Below are positions 24,993-33,654 of a DNA stretch of 44,773 bases, in pieces. A program made the translations under genes and the position numbers. Every line of letters begins with the position of its first letter. Positions within the stretch are counted from its first letter, which is position 1. The DNA is from Sulfuricella sp. (GTDB lineage Bacteria > Pseudomonadota > Gammaproteobacteria > Burkholderiales > Sulfuricellaceae): contig JAQTLK010000001.1 of assembly GCA_028714955.1 (NCBI GenBank), forward strand, positions 96,050-140,822, read 5' to 3'. The notes beneath the pieces were generated by a model. It was not told the origin of the DNA. It ran no database searches and worked only from the letters and a program-made list of their open reading frames with translations.

Positions 24993-25664
24993 CTAGAATA
25001 GCATAATCAACCGGCGCAGACCGATGGCGATCAGCACGATGGCGGCCCCCCAGCGCAGCCATTTGCCCAGCCACTGCCGCCCTTCGCGCAGATTGCGTCC
25101 GAACAGGCCCAGCAGGGGCACAATCACCAGCAACGGCGTGAGTGCCGCGCCCAGGCCGAATGACAGGCCGTAGCCCACACCCGACAATGTGCCGCCGGAG
25201 AGCGCACACACCGCCAGGAGAGAGGCCAGTGGCGCGCATGGCGTCAGGCTCAGGGAGAAGCCGAGCAGAAATGGCGGCGTGCTTTCCCCGCGTTGCGCTG
25301 CGCCGCATGCCGCCTTGCGCCGCGCCGGGCGCAACAGCCAGAACCCGGCGCCGATGCTGGACGCGCCAATGAAGGCATTGCCCACCCCGCTGCTGAGGGC
25401 GTGGGTCAACCACACACCGAACGCCCCAGCCAGTCCACCAAGCAGGCTATAAGCCGTTATCCGGCCGAGCACGAAAATACCGGTATCAAACAGTGCCTCG
25501 CGGTTGCTGCCGCCATGTCCCAGCACCCAGGTACCCATGAAGGGCAGGCAGGTGACGGTGCAAGCGGTCAGCCCCATGGAAACACCCAGTAGCCAGACCG
25601 AGAAAAAACTGAGGGTTTCAGGCAACAGGGGCGCTGTGCCGGGCATGATGACATCAAGCATCAT
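24993..25664 (-). CDS. TauE/SafE- or DsbD-like membrane protein
   Basis: About 223 aa, mostly hydrophobic, with six likely membrane segments. Two cysteine motifs stand out: TACTVTCLPF in the first helix (Cys35, Cys39) and SLTPCAPL in the middle (Cys143). Their pseudo-symmetric placement recalls DsbD/CcdA-type transporters and the related heavy-metal/SafE proteins, which move reducing power or metal across the inner membrane. The start at 25664 is chosen because GGGG lies six bases upstream; it overlaps the polyferredoxin stop. Being between polyferredoxin and tonB genes, it may carry electrons or a metal ion. Precise function is not established. Confidence 0.75.
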   Translation of the reverse strand: MMLDVIMPGTAPLLPETLSFFSVWLLGVSMGLTACTVTCLPFMGTWVLGHGGSNREALFDTGIFVLGRITAYSLLGGLAGAFGVWLTHALSSGVGNAFIGASSIGAGFWLLRPARRKAACGAAQRGESTPPFLLGFSLSLTPCAPLASLLAVCALSGGTLSGVGYGLSFGLGAALTPLLVIVPLLGLFGRNLREGRQWLGKWLRWGAAIVLIAIGLRRLIMLF

Positions 25665-26706
25665 TTGCCCCGGATCCAGGTTTGTGCGGTGCGGTGGCCT
25701 TGATTGTGCCATCGGGCATCTCACCCTTCATGCGTTGCCGGTAATATTCACGCGAGGATTTGAACAGCACGATCGGCCCCCACTTCATCTGGATCACGCC
25801 GTCATCCGGGCAGAATTCGACGCAGCGGCCACACAGGGTACAGTCCTCGTGGAATGCCTTGGCACCGTGCTCACGGGCAATTTCATGGATATCCATCGGG
25901 CAGGCTTTGGCGCAGATGCCACACTTGTCGCATTTGTCGTGCTGCTTCTTCACCAATCGCATCGGCGAGAGGCGCTGGAACACGGCGTTGAATGACAGCA
26001 TCGGGCAGATGCGGCAAAACGGCTGGCGCACGGCGAATGCTGCAATCAGGATGAAGCCGGCCAGGGTATTGGCGATGGCGCCAAGGGTAAAAGCAATACC
26101 GTCGCCGGTGCGCAGCGCGATTTGCTCGGTACTGCCGGTGAGCAGGGTGGTGGCGATGCGCGACGGGCAGACATCGCAGTAGGGGTTACCCAGACTGTGC
26201 GGCGTTATACCGAGGCCGGTCAGGAGCGGCAGGGCGAGCACCAGCACGATCAGCATCAGCCATTTCACCGGCCTTACCTTGGATACATTGCCATTTTCTA
26301 AACGGTGCAGCGGCAGGTTGAACCTGCGTCCGAGCTTGTTGACCAGATCCTGGATCGTTCCGAGCGGACAGACCCAGCCGCAGAATGCCTTGCCCAGCAC
26401 AAAGAAGAAGGTAAAGAATGTCAGTAGCGTAAACAGCAGCGGCAGGAACATCTGGAAGGTGATTTGCTGCGCCTTGGCCAGTGCTTCGCCAATGCGATGG
26501 TGAAGCAGATGCTGTGTCGAGATCAGCGCGCAATAGGCACCGTTCTGCTGATCGTAGGCGCAGGATAGTGCCGGCAGGGCGTTGGACACCTTTTCTGCCA
26601 TGTAGAAACCGACCACGTTGGAGCCATAAACCGTCAGCAGCAGCATGGCGATCTGGACGAACAGGCGGAAGCGGCCGAGGGTGGGGAACATTGTCTTGAA
26701 CATCAT
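25654..26706 (-). CDS. NapH/NosR-type membrane polyferredoxin
   Basis: 350 aa. Four to six membrane helices with conserved cysteine pairs: CGWVCPLGTIQD, YCDVCPSR and FCRICPML, as in NapH, NosR and RdxA/CcoG. Near the C-terminus two [4Fe-4S] clusters follow: CDKCGICAKACP and CTLCGRCVEFCP. Such proteins draw electrons from quinol and feed periplasmic acceptors. No nap, nos or cco genes are nearby; its neighbours are a receptor, a DUF4198-like protein and tonB, so the acceptor is probably the imported substrate or a partner here. It overlaps both neighbours by a few bases. AAGGAGG ends two bases before ATG 26706; the next codon, ATG 26703, is equally possible. Confidence 0.88.
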   Translation of the reverse strand: MMFKTMFPTLGRFRLFVQIAMLLLTVYGSNVVGFYMAEKVSNALPALSCAYDQQNGAYCALISTQHLLHHRIGEALAKAQQITFQMFLPLLFTLLTFFTFFFVLGKAFCGWVCPLGTIQDLVNKLGRRFNLPLHRLENGNVSKVRPVKWLMLIVLVLALPLLTGLGITPHSLGNPYCDVCPSRIATTLLTGSTEQIALRTGDGIAFTLGAIANTLAGFILIAAFAVRQPFCRICPMLSFNAVFQRLSPMRLVKKQHDKCDKCGICAKACPMDIHEIAREHGAKAFHEDCTLCGRCVEFCPDDGVIQMKWGPIVLFKSSREYYRQRMKGEMPDGTIKATAPHKPGSGANDA

Positions 26707-27668
26707 GCCTCCTTGGCGCCGTTGTGGTTATTGGCTTTCCTGCGGCGTAGCAGCGGCGTGGCCAGCAGCATGCCGAGCAGGCCGAAGCCGATGCCGGCAG
26801 AAAGATTCTTGCCGCGCGCCGCGTCAGCCGAATAAGTGTAGTTGAAAGCGGTCAGGAAGCGCTTTCCACCGTCGTCATGCACTACCGCAAGCACGAATTT
26901 CGCCCGGCGTGGACCGTGGTCGTGGCCGCCCTCCCCCGGTTTTTCTTCTGCTGGTTTGAAGTCGCGCGGGAACAGGACCGTCACCATGCCCTTTTCGTCG
27001 CTGATGAAAGACGTCTTGGTACCGAACTCCGTTTCCATTCGAACCACCTTTTTCGCCAGTGGTTGACCGTTGAAGCGCAGCAGAAATGGCCATTTCTCGC
27101 TCTCACGCCAGGCACCATGTTCACGCGGCAGTGGCTGGGGAATGATCTCCAGTTCATTTTTCTGCTCCAGCAGCAACCTGGTCGGCGCCTCGCCCGGATT
27201 GCCGAAGAAATAGGCGGTGGAGGCTACTGTCACCTTACTTGCCGATTCCTCGCGCGCGCTCACCCAGTGGTAGTTGCCGATCTTGGGCGTCACCGCTTCG
27301 ATCCGGGTTCCTTCAGCGCTTGCCGGAAATTGGCGATGTAGCCGGTCAGCAGGACCGCCGGGGGCGAATACCTCCAGTTTGGCGGGCCTGATGTTTTGTG
27401 CCGCAAACTTTGCCGTTGCGCGATCTCCATTCCTGTCCATCATTGGCGTGAGCAACGGGTAATTGGTCCACTCCCGCCCCTGCCATTTGCCTTGGCCGAC
27501 AGCAGCGCCCGGGCTGCCGGCCTGTGCCTGGGCATGGTCATGCTGTTTGTGTTGGGTGCTTGCCTCGGTGGCGACCGGCGCCCTTCCCGAGTGTTCGTCC
27601 TCCGCCATGGTGGAGGTGCAAATCAGCACCAGGGTCGCCGCCAGGCCCAGTTTGGTTGAGGGTTGCAT
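26703..27668 (-). CDS. Periplasmic DUF4198-like protein with His-rich stretches
   Basis: 321 aa. Signal peptide (MQPSTKLGLAATLVLICTSTMA), a His-rich segment (HKQHDHAQAQ, about residues 40-49), a domain with LELEIIPQP-like NELEIIPQPLPREHG and RFNGQPLAKKVVR, FISDEKGMVTVLFP, a second His cluster (GGHDHG) and a C-terminal helix (LSAGIGFGLLGMLLATPLL) followed by RRRK, so it is anchored in the inner membrane with its bulk in the periplasm. The pattern resembles DUF4198/NikM-like domains found with nickel or cobalt uptake systems. I suspect metal or metal-complex binding. It starts 24 bases after the receptor gene and overlaps the polyferredoxin start. Confidence 0.72.
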   Translation of the reverse strand: MQPSTKLGLAATLVLICTSTMAEDEHSGRAPVATEASTQHKQHDHAQAQAGSPGAAVGQGKWQGREWTNYPLLTPMMDRNGDRATAKFAAQNIRPAKLEVFAPGGPADRLHRQFPASAEGTRIEAVTPKIGNYHWVSAREESASKVTVASTAYFFGNPGEAPTRLLLEQKNELEIIPQPLPREHGAWRESEKWPFLLRFNGQPLAKKVVRMETEFGTKTSFISDEKGMVTVLFPRDFKPAEEKPGEGGHDHGPRRAKFVLAVVHDDGGKRFLTAFNYTYSADAARGKNLSAGIGFGLLGMLLATPLLRRRKANNHNGAKEA

Positions 27669-27692
27669 GGATGTTCTCCTGTTCCTGACCGG

Positions 27693-29975
27693 TTAGAAGC
27701 TTGCCGACAAGCCAGCGAACCAGGTACGCGGCCGCCCGACGATGATGGAAAGGTCATTGGCGTTGTATATATTGTCGTATGCGCCGGTAATGTAGTCAGG
27801 CTGGTCGTTGGTGCCGCGAGCGGTGACCCAGTACTTGCGGTCGAACAGGTTATCCACGCGGGCAAAGAACGACCATTTGCTGCCCCAAATCCCTTTTTGC
27901 TTGATGTCATAATTGGCCAGCAAGTTAAACAGCGTGTGGCCCGGTAGTTTTTCCTGTTCGATTTCATCCGCGTAGGACCAGGATTTGGCGTCCATTTCCA
28001 GGCTCAGGTGGAACTGGCTGGTGGGCTGCCAGTGGCCTGTCAGGTCAAGCTGGTGCCGGGGCACGCGAGGCACCTGATTGCCGGTATTGTTGAAGTGCAC
28101 CATGGTCGGGGTTGTGGCATATACGCTGCCGAGCACCTGGTAGAAATTGTCGTACTTGGTGAAATAAGCCTGGATATAGCTGTAGGCCAGCTCGAAAGCA
28201 TATTCGCGCTTGCGGTCGCTTTTCAGCGCCAGCTCGAAGCCGCGGTTGCGCACGCCGCCGATATTGTCATATTTTTCCTGAATGGTCGGGCTTGATCCCC
28301 CGTACTGGCCGGTGGTGGCCATGATGTAATCCTTGCGGTCGATCTGGAAGACCGAAGCATCCAGGTCCATTCCCACGCCGAGCCATTCGGTCTTGGTGCG
28401 CAGGCCGAACTCAAGGTTGAGGGATTCTTCCGGCCGCAGGTTTTCGTTGTTTGCGGTTTTTCCGTTGGACGGAGAAAGTGTGCCGCGGTAAAGCTGGTCT
28501 ACCGTTGGTGTACGGAAGCCGGTTGATAGATTGCCATATAGGTCCATGTCGTGGCTGAGCGCATAATTCAACCCTGCTCGCCAGGACGTGTTCTCGAACG
28601 ATTTGGAGCGGCTGATCGAGGCGTTGCCGTTGTCTTTCCCCGGCTTGGCGGAATAATCCAGGTCCAGTTCATCGTAACGCCCATTGAAAGTCAGCATCCA
28701 GTCAGTGGCTGGCTTGAATTTGAGCTCGCCATAGACACCATTGACCGCTTCGTCGGTATTGTCATCGGTCATCACGGTGCCCGCCACCACCGAAGCGCCC
28801 GGTGCGCAGGCCAAACCCTGTTTGCGGCTGCAATAATCCACTCCTGCCGTGTTCAACTGTTGGTATTCGTTGCGGCGTATATCCAGGCCGGCCAGCCAGC
28901 CGACGTTGCCTGCCGAGGAGCGCCATTCCCCTTTTGCGCCGCGTTGCACCTGCTCCCAGTTGTTGAGGGTGGTGTAGGCTTCGTAATATCCCGGGTCGGT
29001 TGGCAACACGCTCTTGCCGTTGGGGTAAAGCGATTGCGGCGCCGACCAGAAATTCGTATTGTCGCGATACTCGTACCCCATCAGCAAAATGTTGCTTTTC
29101 GGGTCATAATTGTTGGAATAGGTCATGTTGAGTTTCTGCAGGTCAACATCGTACTTGCGCGAGTAGTCGCGCCCGAGCACGCCGCGCGGATCCAGTTCGG
29201 CCTGAGTTGCACCTTTTACCGTGCCGTGCTTGTCCTTGTTGCGCTGGGACTTTTCGAAGCCGAAGGTGAGATCGCTGGTGTCGGAGAGATACAGGTTGAA
29301 GTTGCCATCGAGATAATCGGTCTTGTAGGCCGACTGAAAATAGTAGTCATCGCCCGCGCGGTGCGAGGCTTGGATGTGGCCATTACCTTTCTCGCCCGAA
29401 AAACCCACGCGCGCCATCTGTTTTTCGTAGTCCCACGAACCCGCTTCCGCGCCGACGGTCGTTCCGGCGTACTTGGCGCCGCGCTTGGTGGTAATGATCA
29501 CCGCTCCGGATAAGGCGTCTTCGCCGAACAGGTAGGATGCGCCGCCCTTGATCACCTTGATCGATTCGATGTTGTCGATGTCGATATTGACCTTTCCTGT
29601 TCGCTCGAACACCGGCACGCCGTCGATCACGATCGCCACCCCTGGTTTTTCGCCCATGTAGCGCTGGTTTTCAATGCCGCGCAGCTTGATCTTGATCTCG
29701 TCGCCGCTTGACAGGTCCGCCGTCACTCCTGGAATGGAGCGTAGCACCTGGATCATGTTCTCGATGTGGGAATCATCCACTTCCTTGCCGCTGATCACGC
29801 TGATGCTCGACGGTTCGTCGCGTTTGGATTCGAAACGGTCGTCGATGGTGGTCGAGGAGACGACTACCTCGTCCATTTTTTGCGGCGTGCCAGGCCCCGT
29901 TTCGGCCAGGGCGCTCCCCATGGCGCCAAGGTAAAGGGCTGCGACCAGATGGTGGACCGGTTTAACATTCGGCAT
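27693..29975 (-). CDS. TonB-dependent receptor leading the polyferredoxin operon
   Basis: 760 aa outer-membrane receptor. Signal peptide to about residue 24 (SALAET), TonB box DEVVVS (35-40), a plug domain (IPGVTADLSSGDEIKIKLRG, VAIVIDGVPVFERTG, IKVIKGGASYLFGEDALSGAV) and a barrel ending in FAGLSASF. GGGAGAAAG precedes the ATG. FecA/ferrichrome-type features are not evident; CirA-like architecture is nearest. The ligand is unknown; a metal or metal chelate is likely from the DUF4198-like and polyferredoxin partners. It is the first gene of a seven-gene minus-strand run (receptor, DUF4198-like, polyferredoxin, SafE-like, TonB, ExbB, ExbD). A RegA-like box sits 102-116 bases upstream. Confidence 0.88.
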   Translation of the reverse strand: MPNVKPVHHLVAALYLGAMGSALAETGPGTPQKMDEVVVSSTTIDDRFESKRDEPSSISVISGKEVDDSHIENMIQVLRSIPGVTADLSSGDEIKIKLRGIENQRYMGEKPGVAIVIDGVPVFERTGKVNIDIDNIESIKVIKGGASYLFGEDALSGAVIITTKRGAKYAGTTVGAEAGSWDYEKQMARVGFSGEKGNGHIQASHRAGDDYYFQSAYKTDYLDGNFNLYLSDTSDLTFGFEKSQRNKDKHGTVKGATQAELDPRGVLGRDYSRKYDVDLQKLNMTYSNNYDPKSNILLMGYEYRDNTNFWSAPQSLYPNGKSVLPTDPGYYEAYTTLNNWEQVQRGAKGEWRSSAGNVGWLAGLDIRRNEYQQLNTAGVDYCSRKQGLACAPGASVVAGTVMTDDNTDEAVNGVYGELKFKPATDWMLTFNGRYDELDLDYSAKPGKDNGNASISRSKSFENTSWRAGLNYALSHDMDLYGNLSTGFRTPTVDQLYRGTLSPSNGKTANNENLRPEESLNLEFGLRTKTEWLGVGMDLDASVFQIDRKDYIMATTGQYGGSSPTIQEKYDNIGGVRNRGFELALKSDRKREYAFELAYSYIQAYFTKYDNFYQVLGSVYATTPTMVHFNNTGNQVPRVPRHQLDLTGHWQPTSQFHLSLEMDAKSWSYADEIEQEKLPGHTLFNLLANYDIKQKGIWGSKWSFFARVDNLFDRKYWVTARGTNDQPDYITGAYDNIYNANDLSIIVGRPRTWFAGLSASF

Positions 29976-30075
29976 TTCTTTCTCCCTGAAATGAAATTTG
30001 CACCCTGTTTATTCAGGATGTCCATGTCTTCAATTGAAGAAGGCGAATGCTAAATGTAAAAGTTCCTGAAGAAAA

Positions 30076-30107
30076 TGCGACATGATGCCGCGCGTCACGA
30101 TGTCGCA
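30076..30107. promoter_or_regulatory. RegA-like box and inverted repeat upstream of the receptor operon
   Basis: GCGAC (30077-30081), five bases, GCCGC (30087-30091) forms a RegA-like box. It is nested in a larger inverted repeat, TGCGACAT (30076-30083) and ATGTCGCA (30100-30107). It lies about 100-130 bases upstream of the receptor start codon at 29975. A second site may be formed by the right arm. Confidence 0.55.
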
Positions 30108-30180
30108 GTCTGCGCGGGACAAAAAATCGCTCGGAGCGAGGCTCGTGGGCGGTTATTGGAAAGCTTTTTGCTAAGGAGGT

Positions 30181-30663
30181 TTAACGCGCACCCGTTCCCT
30201 GGTTCATCTCTGCCAGTTGCCGTTGCCACTTGTCCCATTGCGCCATGTCATGATGCATGGCGTGGTGCTTGCGATTCATGGCGAACCATTTCTGGGCCTC
30301 CTTTTCGTTCGCGGCAACACCTTCGCCGCGCAGGTACATCAGCCCGAGGTAGTATTGCGACTCCTTGTCACCCTGCTCTGCCGCCTTGCGGAACCACCTG
30401 GCGGCTTCGCCGGCATTCTTCGGCGCGCCGTCGCCATCCTGCAGCATGCGGGCAATGTTGTATTGGGCATCCACCTGGCCTTTCTCGGCCAGCGCCAGCC
30501 AGATCTTGAATGCGGTTTGGTAATCGCGCATGCGGTGCGCCGCTGCGCCGCGTTCGAATTCCTGTTCGACGCTGTTGGGGGCGGCGGCGGCGTTGAACGC
30601 GATGGCAAGTAGCAACGGCGCGCACAGCGCGGCGACGAAGCGAGAGAAGTTGGTTTGAATCAT
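30181..30663 (-). CDS. Sel1-repeat periplasmic protein
   Basis: 160 aa. Signal peptide (RFVAALCAPLLLAIAFNAAAA), then two to three Sel1-type repeats: A..WLALAEKGQVDAQYNIARMLQDGDG and A..WFRKAAEQGDKESQYYLGLMYLRGEG. A charged tail with HHAMHHDMAQW follows. Sel1 repeats form protein-binding solenoids; no enzyme activity is implied. AAGGAG precedes the ATG at 30663. An open frame continues upstream but lacks a good start, and the cydX transcript lies there. It stands alone after the cyd genes, with its own RegA-like box 58-72 bases upstream. Its partner is unknown; the bd oxidase or the receptor operon are candidates. Confidence 0.82.
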   Translation of the reverse strand: MIQTNFSRFVAALCAPLLLAIAFNAAAAPNSVEQEFERGAAAHRMRDYQTAFKIWLALAEKGQVDAQYNIARMLQDGDGAPKNAGEAARWFRKAAEQGDKESQYYLGLMYLRGEGVAANEKEAQKWFAMNRKHHAMHHDMAQWDKWQRQLAEMNQGTGAR

Positions 30664-30720
30664 GGCGTTCTCCTTAAGATTGAAGCCAATAGCATAGCGA
30701 GATTTTTCCGCGTTAAAAAT

Positions 30721-30735
30721 GCGACTTGATGCCGC
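30721..30735. promoter_or_regulatory. RegA-like box upstream of the Sel1 gene
   Basis: GCGAC, TTGAT, GCCGC. It lies 58-72 bases upstream of the start codon at 30663. The following bases (GCGGCATGCTGCCGCA) add a second GC-rich half-site arrangement. Its left part is nearly identical to the boxes at 30077 and 33978. Confidence 0.55.
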
Positions 30736-30770
30736 GCGGCATGCTGCCGCAGGCCGCAATTCCGGGTGGG

Positions 30771-30794
30771 GGGGCGTCCTGGACCGGACGCCCC
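30771..30794 (-). terminator. Hairpin downstream of cydX
   Basis: GGGGCGTCC (30771-30779) and GGACGCCCC (30786-30794) are perfect nine-base arms around six bases, 16 bases beyond the cydX stop on the minus strand. No T-run follows, so efficiency is uncertain. It separates cyd transcription from the Sel1 gene. Confidence 0.5.
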
Positions 30795-30809
30795 GGACAA
30801 GCTCGTGAT

Positions 30810-30917
30810 TCAGTGTTTTTCCCGCGCCGTGCTTTCCCTTGATTCGAGCCACAGGACATTGATCACGGCGAAGAGCACGGCGAAGCCCAAACCCAGAACC
30901 CAAGTGAAATACCACAT
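30810..30917 (-). CDS. cydX: Cytochrome bd small subunit CydX
   Basis: 35 aa, MWYFTWVLGLGFAVLFAVI at the start and then NVLWLES, a single membrane helix with the family's W-Y-F..W.LG..FA pattern and the short polar tail. CydX stabilises the haem d site of bd oxidase. GGGAG lies eight bases upstream of the ATG. It follows cydB by 15 bases, the standard position. It is too short for most automatic calls. Confidence 0.9.
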   Translation of the reverse strand: MWYFTWVLGLGFAVLFAVINVLWLESRESTAREKH

Positions 30918-30932
30918 GATTTGCTCCCTTTT

Positions 30933-32072
30933 TCAGTAAAGAACCTTGTCGTTGGCGCGGATGAAGTCGTCGGTCACCTTGCCGCGCATTACCCGGTAGG
31001 CCCAGCCGGTGTAGGCCAGGACCAGGGGAGTGAAGATGAGAGCCACCCACAGCATCACCCACAGGGTGTAGTGGCTGGATACCGCGTCCCAGGCCGTGAT
31101 GCTGGAACGCGGGTCACTGGAGGAAGGCATGACGAAGGGGAAGAGCGATACCCCCGCGGTGCCGATGATGCCGAGGCAGGCCAGCGACGATCCGGCGAAG
31201 GCGAGCAGTGTCCGCCCCGCGCGTACCATGAGCACGGCGATCAGCGCGCCGCCCAGGCCGCTGGCGGGCAGCAGCCACAGCAACGGGGCCTTGCCGTAGT
31301 TGGCGAGCCAGCCGCCGGGCGTGCGGGCGACTTCCTTCATCAGTGGGTTCATCGCCGCATTGGCGTCAATGGCCGAAGTGATGACATAGCCTTCCATGCC
31401 GGAGACCCACACGCCAGCAGCCACGAAACCCGCGATCAGCAGCACGCCGAACAGCGTGGCGGCATTTCGGGTTCTTGCCTGCAAGTGGCCTTCCGTGCGA
31501 TGCGCCAGGAAGGTGGCGCCTTGCAGGGCAAGCATGGCGACGCTGACTATTCCGGTCAGCAGGGCGAAAGGGTTGAGCACCAGCGCCCAGAAGCTGCCGG
31601 TATAAAACGAGCGCATCGACGCATCGAAGTGGAACGGCACGCCCTGCAAGAGGTTGCCGAAGGCCACGCCGAATACCAGCGCGGGCACGGCGCTGCCGGC
31701 AAACAGGCCCCAGTCCCAGAAACCGCGCCAGGCCGGATTGGGCAATTTGGAGCGGTAGTCAAAGCCCACTGGCCGGAAGAACAGGGCGAACAGCACCAGC
31801 AGCAAAGCCCAGTACATGCCGGAGAAGGCGGTGGCATAGACTACCGGCCAGGCGGCGAAAATGGCGCCGCCGGCGGTGATGAACCACACCTGGTTGCCGT
31901 CCCAGTGGGGCGCGACGGTGTTGATCATCACGCGCCGTTCGGTATCGGTTTTTCCCAGAAACGGGAGCAGTATGCCCACCCCCATGTCGTGGCCGTCCAT
32001 GATGGCGAAGCCGATGAGCAGTACGCCCACCAGCAGCCACCAGATGAGTTTCAGGGTTTCGTAATCCAGCAT
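30933..32072 (-). CDS. cydB: Cytochrome bd ubiquinol oxidase subunit II
   Basis: 379 aa membrane subunit that pairs with CydA. Hallmarks: MLDYETLKLIWWLLVGVLL, FAIMDGHDMGVG with the conserved DGxDMGVG, PHWDGNQVWFITAGGAIFAAWP, and the final ITAWDAVSSHYTLWVML. The ATG at 32072 is chosen over an ATG at 32138 inside cydA because it gives the standard N-terminus and has AGGAAACGAG upstream. It is 19 bases after cydA. The length fits the DgDMGVG long form (about 378-380 aa). Confidence 0.96.
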   Translation of the reverse strand: MLDYETLKLIWWLLVGVLLIGFAIMDGHDMGVGILLPFLGKTDTERRVMINTVAPHWDGNQVWFITAGGAIFAAWPVVYATAFSGMYWALLLVLFALFFRPVGFDYRSKLPNPAWRGFWDWGLFAGSAVPALVFGVAFGNLLQGVPFHFDASMRSFYTGSFWALVLNPFALLTGIVSVAMLALQGATFLAHRTEGHLQARTRNAATLFGVLLIAGFVAAGVWVSGMEGYVITSAIDANAAMNPLMKEVARTPGGWLANYGKAPLLWLLPASGLGGALIAVLMVRAGRTLLAFAGSSLACLGIIGTAGVSLFPFVMPSSSDPRSSITAWDAVSSHYTLWVMLWVALIFTPLVLAYTGWAYRVMRGKVTDDFIRANDKVLY

Positions 32073-32091
32073 GATCTCGTTTCCTTTTTGA

Positions 32092-33654
32092 TTATGCGTT
32101 AACAGCGGCCATCTGCAGCGTGGCGGCGGGTTCGTCATGCCCTTCCGGACCGCGGCGGGCGTACTTGAACATCAGGAACATCTCGGCGATGAGCAGCAGG
32201 GTGTAGAAGCCCAGAAAACCTGCCAGCGACCCCCACAGGTTGGCCGCCGACAGGGATGACGCCGACAGGTGGGTGGGCAGCATGCCATGCACGGTCCAGG
32301 GCTGGCGGCCGTATTCGGCGACGATCCAGCCGGAGTGGATGGCGAGCCAGGGCAGGGGCAGCGACCAGAAAGCCCATTTGAGCAACCACGGCCGGCTTTC
32401 GAAGCTGCCCTTGGTGCTGTGCCAGAAGGCCAGCACGAACAGGGCCAGCATGACGAAGGCGGCCAGCACCATGAAGCGGAAAATCCAGAACAGCGGCGCC
32501 ACCTTGGGAACGGAATCCATTGCCGCCTGGTCGATCATTTCCGGCGTGGCCAGACTTGCCTGTTCGCTGTATTTTTTCACCAGCAGGCCATAACCCATGT
32601 CTTTCTCATGCGCCTTGAAACGATCCTTGGCTTCCGCATCTTGCGGATTCTTGCGCATGGCTTCCAGGGCGGCGATGGCCTCGATGCCGGAGACAATGCG
32701 TTTTCGATTTTCCGCGCGTATCTCACGGATGCCGGGCAACGCCTTGTCGGTGGAGCGCGTGGCGATCAGGCCCAGCATATACGGGACGCGAATCTCCCAG
32801 TCGTTGGCCTGCTTATCCTCGTTGGGCCAGGCCAGGAGATTGAACCCGGCCGGCGCGGCCTCGCTTTTCCACATGGCCTCGATGGCGGCCAGCTTGGATT
32901 TCTGGCTCTCGGACACGGCGTAGCCGGATTCGTCTCCCAGCACGATCACGGACAATGCCGAGGCCAGGCCAAAGGCGGCGGCAATGCGGAAGGATCGGCG
33001 CGCGAATTCCAGGTGCCGGCCCTTCATGAGATACCAGGAGGAAATCGCCAGCACGAAGACGGAGCCGGTGACATAGCCCGCGGAGACGGTATGCACGAAT
33101 TTGGCCTGTGCCGCCGGGTTGAACACCAGCGCCCAGAAATCGGTGAGTTCCATGCGCATGGTGATGGGGTTGAAGACCGCGCCCACCGGGTCCTGCATCC
33201 AGCCGTTGGCGATCAGGATGAGCACGGCGGAGAGGTTGGTGCCCAGCGCCATCAGCATGGTGACGGCGAGGTGACCGACTCTGGAGAGCCGCTTCCAGCC
33301 GAAAAAGAACAGCCCCGCCATGGTGGATTCCAGGAAGAAGGCCATCAGTCCCTCGATGGCCAGCGGTGCGCCGAAGATGTCGCCCACGTAATGAGAGTAA
33401 TAGGCCCAGTTGGTGCCGAACTGGAATTCCATGGTCAGGCCGGTGGTGACGCCCAGGGCGAAGTTGATGCCATAGAGCTTTCCCCAGAAAAGAACCATTT
33501 CCTTGTAGATGGGCTTGCCGCTCATCACGTAGGCCGCTTCCATCGCCACCAGCAGCCACGACAGCCCCAGCGTGAGCGGCACGAAGAGAAAGTGATACAG
33601 GGCCGTCGCGGCAAATTGCAGCCGCGACAGGTCAACAACGGACGGGTCGATCAT
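32092..33654 (-). CDS. cydA: Cytochrome bd ubiquinol oxidase subunit I
   Basis: 520 aa. Oxidises quinol and reduces oxygen to water with haems b558, b595 and d. The N-terminal LSRLQFAATALYHFLFVPLTLGL carries the haem b595 ligand His, and GRQPWTVHGMLPT and EGLMAFFLEST match the family core. The Q-loop is long (about residues 255-380, including EIRVPYMLGLIATRS), so it is the E. coli-like L-subfamily. High oxygen affinity is typical of this oxidase. The start at 33654 overlaps the end of cydP by 23 bases. A promoter for the cydP-A-B-X run probably lies upstream of cydP. Confidence 0.97.
   Translation of the reverse strand: MIDPSVVDLSRLQFAATALYHFLFVPLTLGLSWLLVAMEAAYVMSGKPIYKEMVLFWGKLYGINFALGVTTGLTMEFQFGTNWAYYSHYVGDIFGAPLAIEGLMAFFLESTMAGLFFFGWKRLSRVGHLAVTMLMALGTNLSAVLILIANGWMQDPVGAVFNPITMRMELTDFWALVFNPAAQAKFVHTVSAGYVTGSVFVLAISSWYLMKGRHLEFARRSFRIAAAFGLASALSVIVLGDESGYAVSESQKSKLAAIEAMWKSEAAPAGFNLLAWPNEDKQANDWEIRVPYMLGLIATRSTDKALPGIREIRAENRKRIVSGIEAIAALEAMRKNPQDAEAKDRFKAHEKDMGYGLLVKKYSEQASLATPEMIDQAAMDSVPKVAPLFWIFRFMVLAAFVMLALFVLAFWHSTKGSFESRPWLLKWAFWSLPLPWLAIHSGWIVAEYGRQPWTVHGMLPTHLSASSLSAANLWGSLAGFLGFYTLLLIAEMFLMFKYARRGPEGHDEPAATLQMAAVNA

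Noticed and set aside
20797-29975. Siderophore biosynthesis or PepSY ferric reductase cluster
   Set aside because: No NRPS, IucA/IucC or PepSY protein is present; the only redox partner is the polyferredoxin.
30771-30794. Strong intrinsic terminator after cydX
   Set aside because: The stem is good but no T-run follows, so it is listed only as a tentative stop signal.
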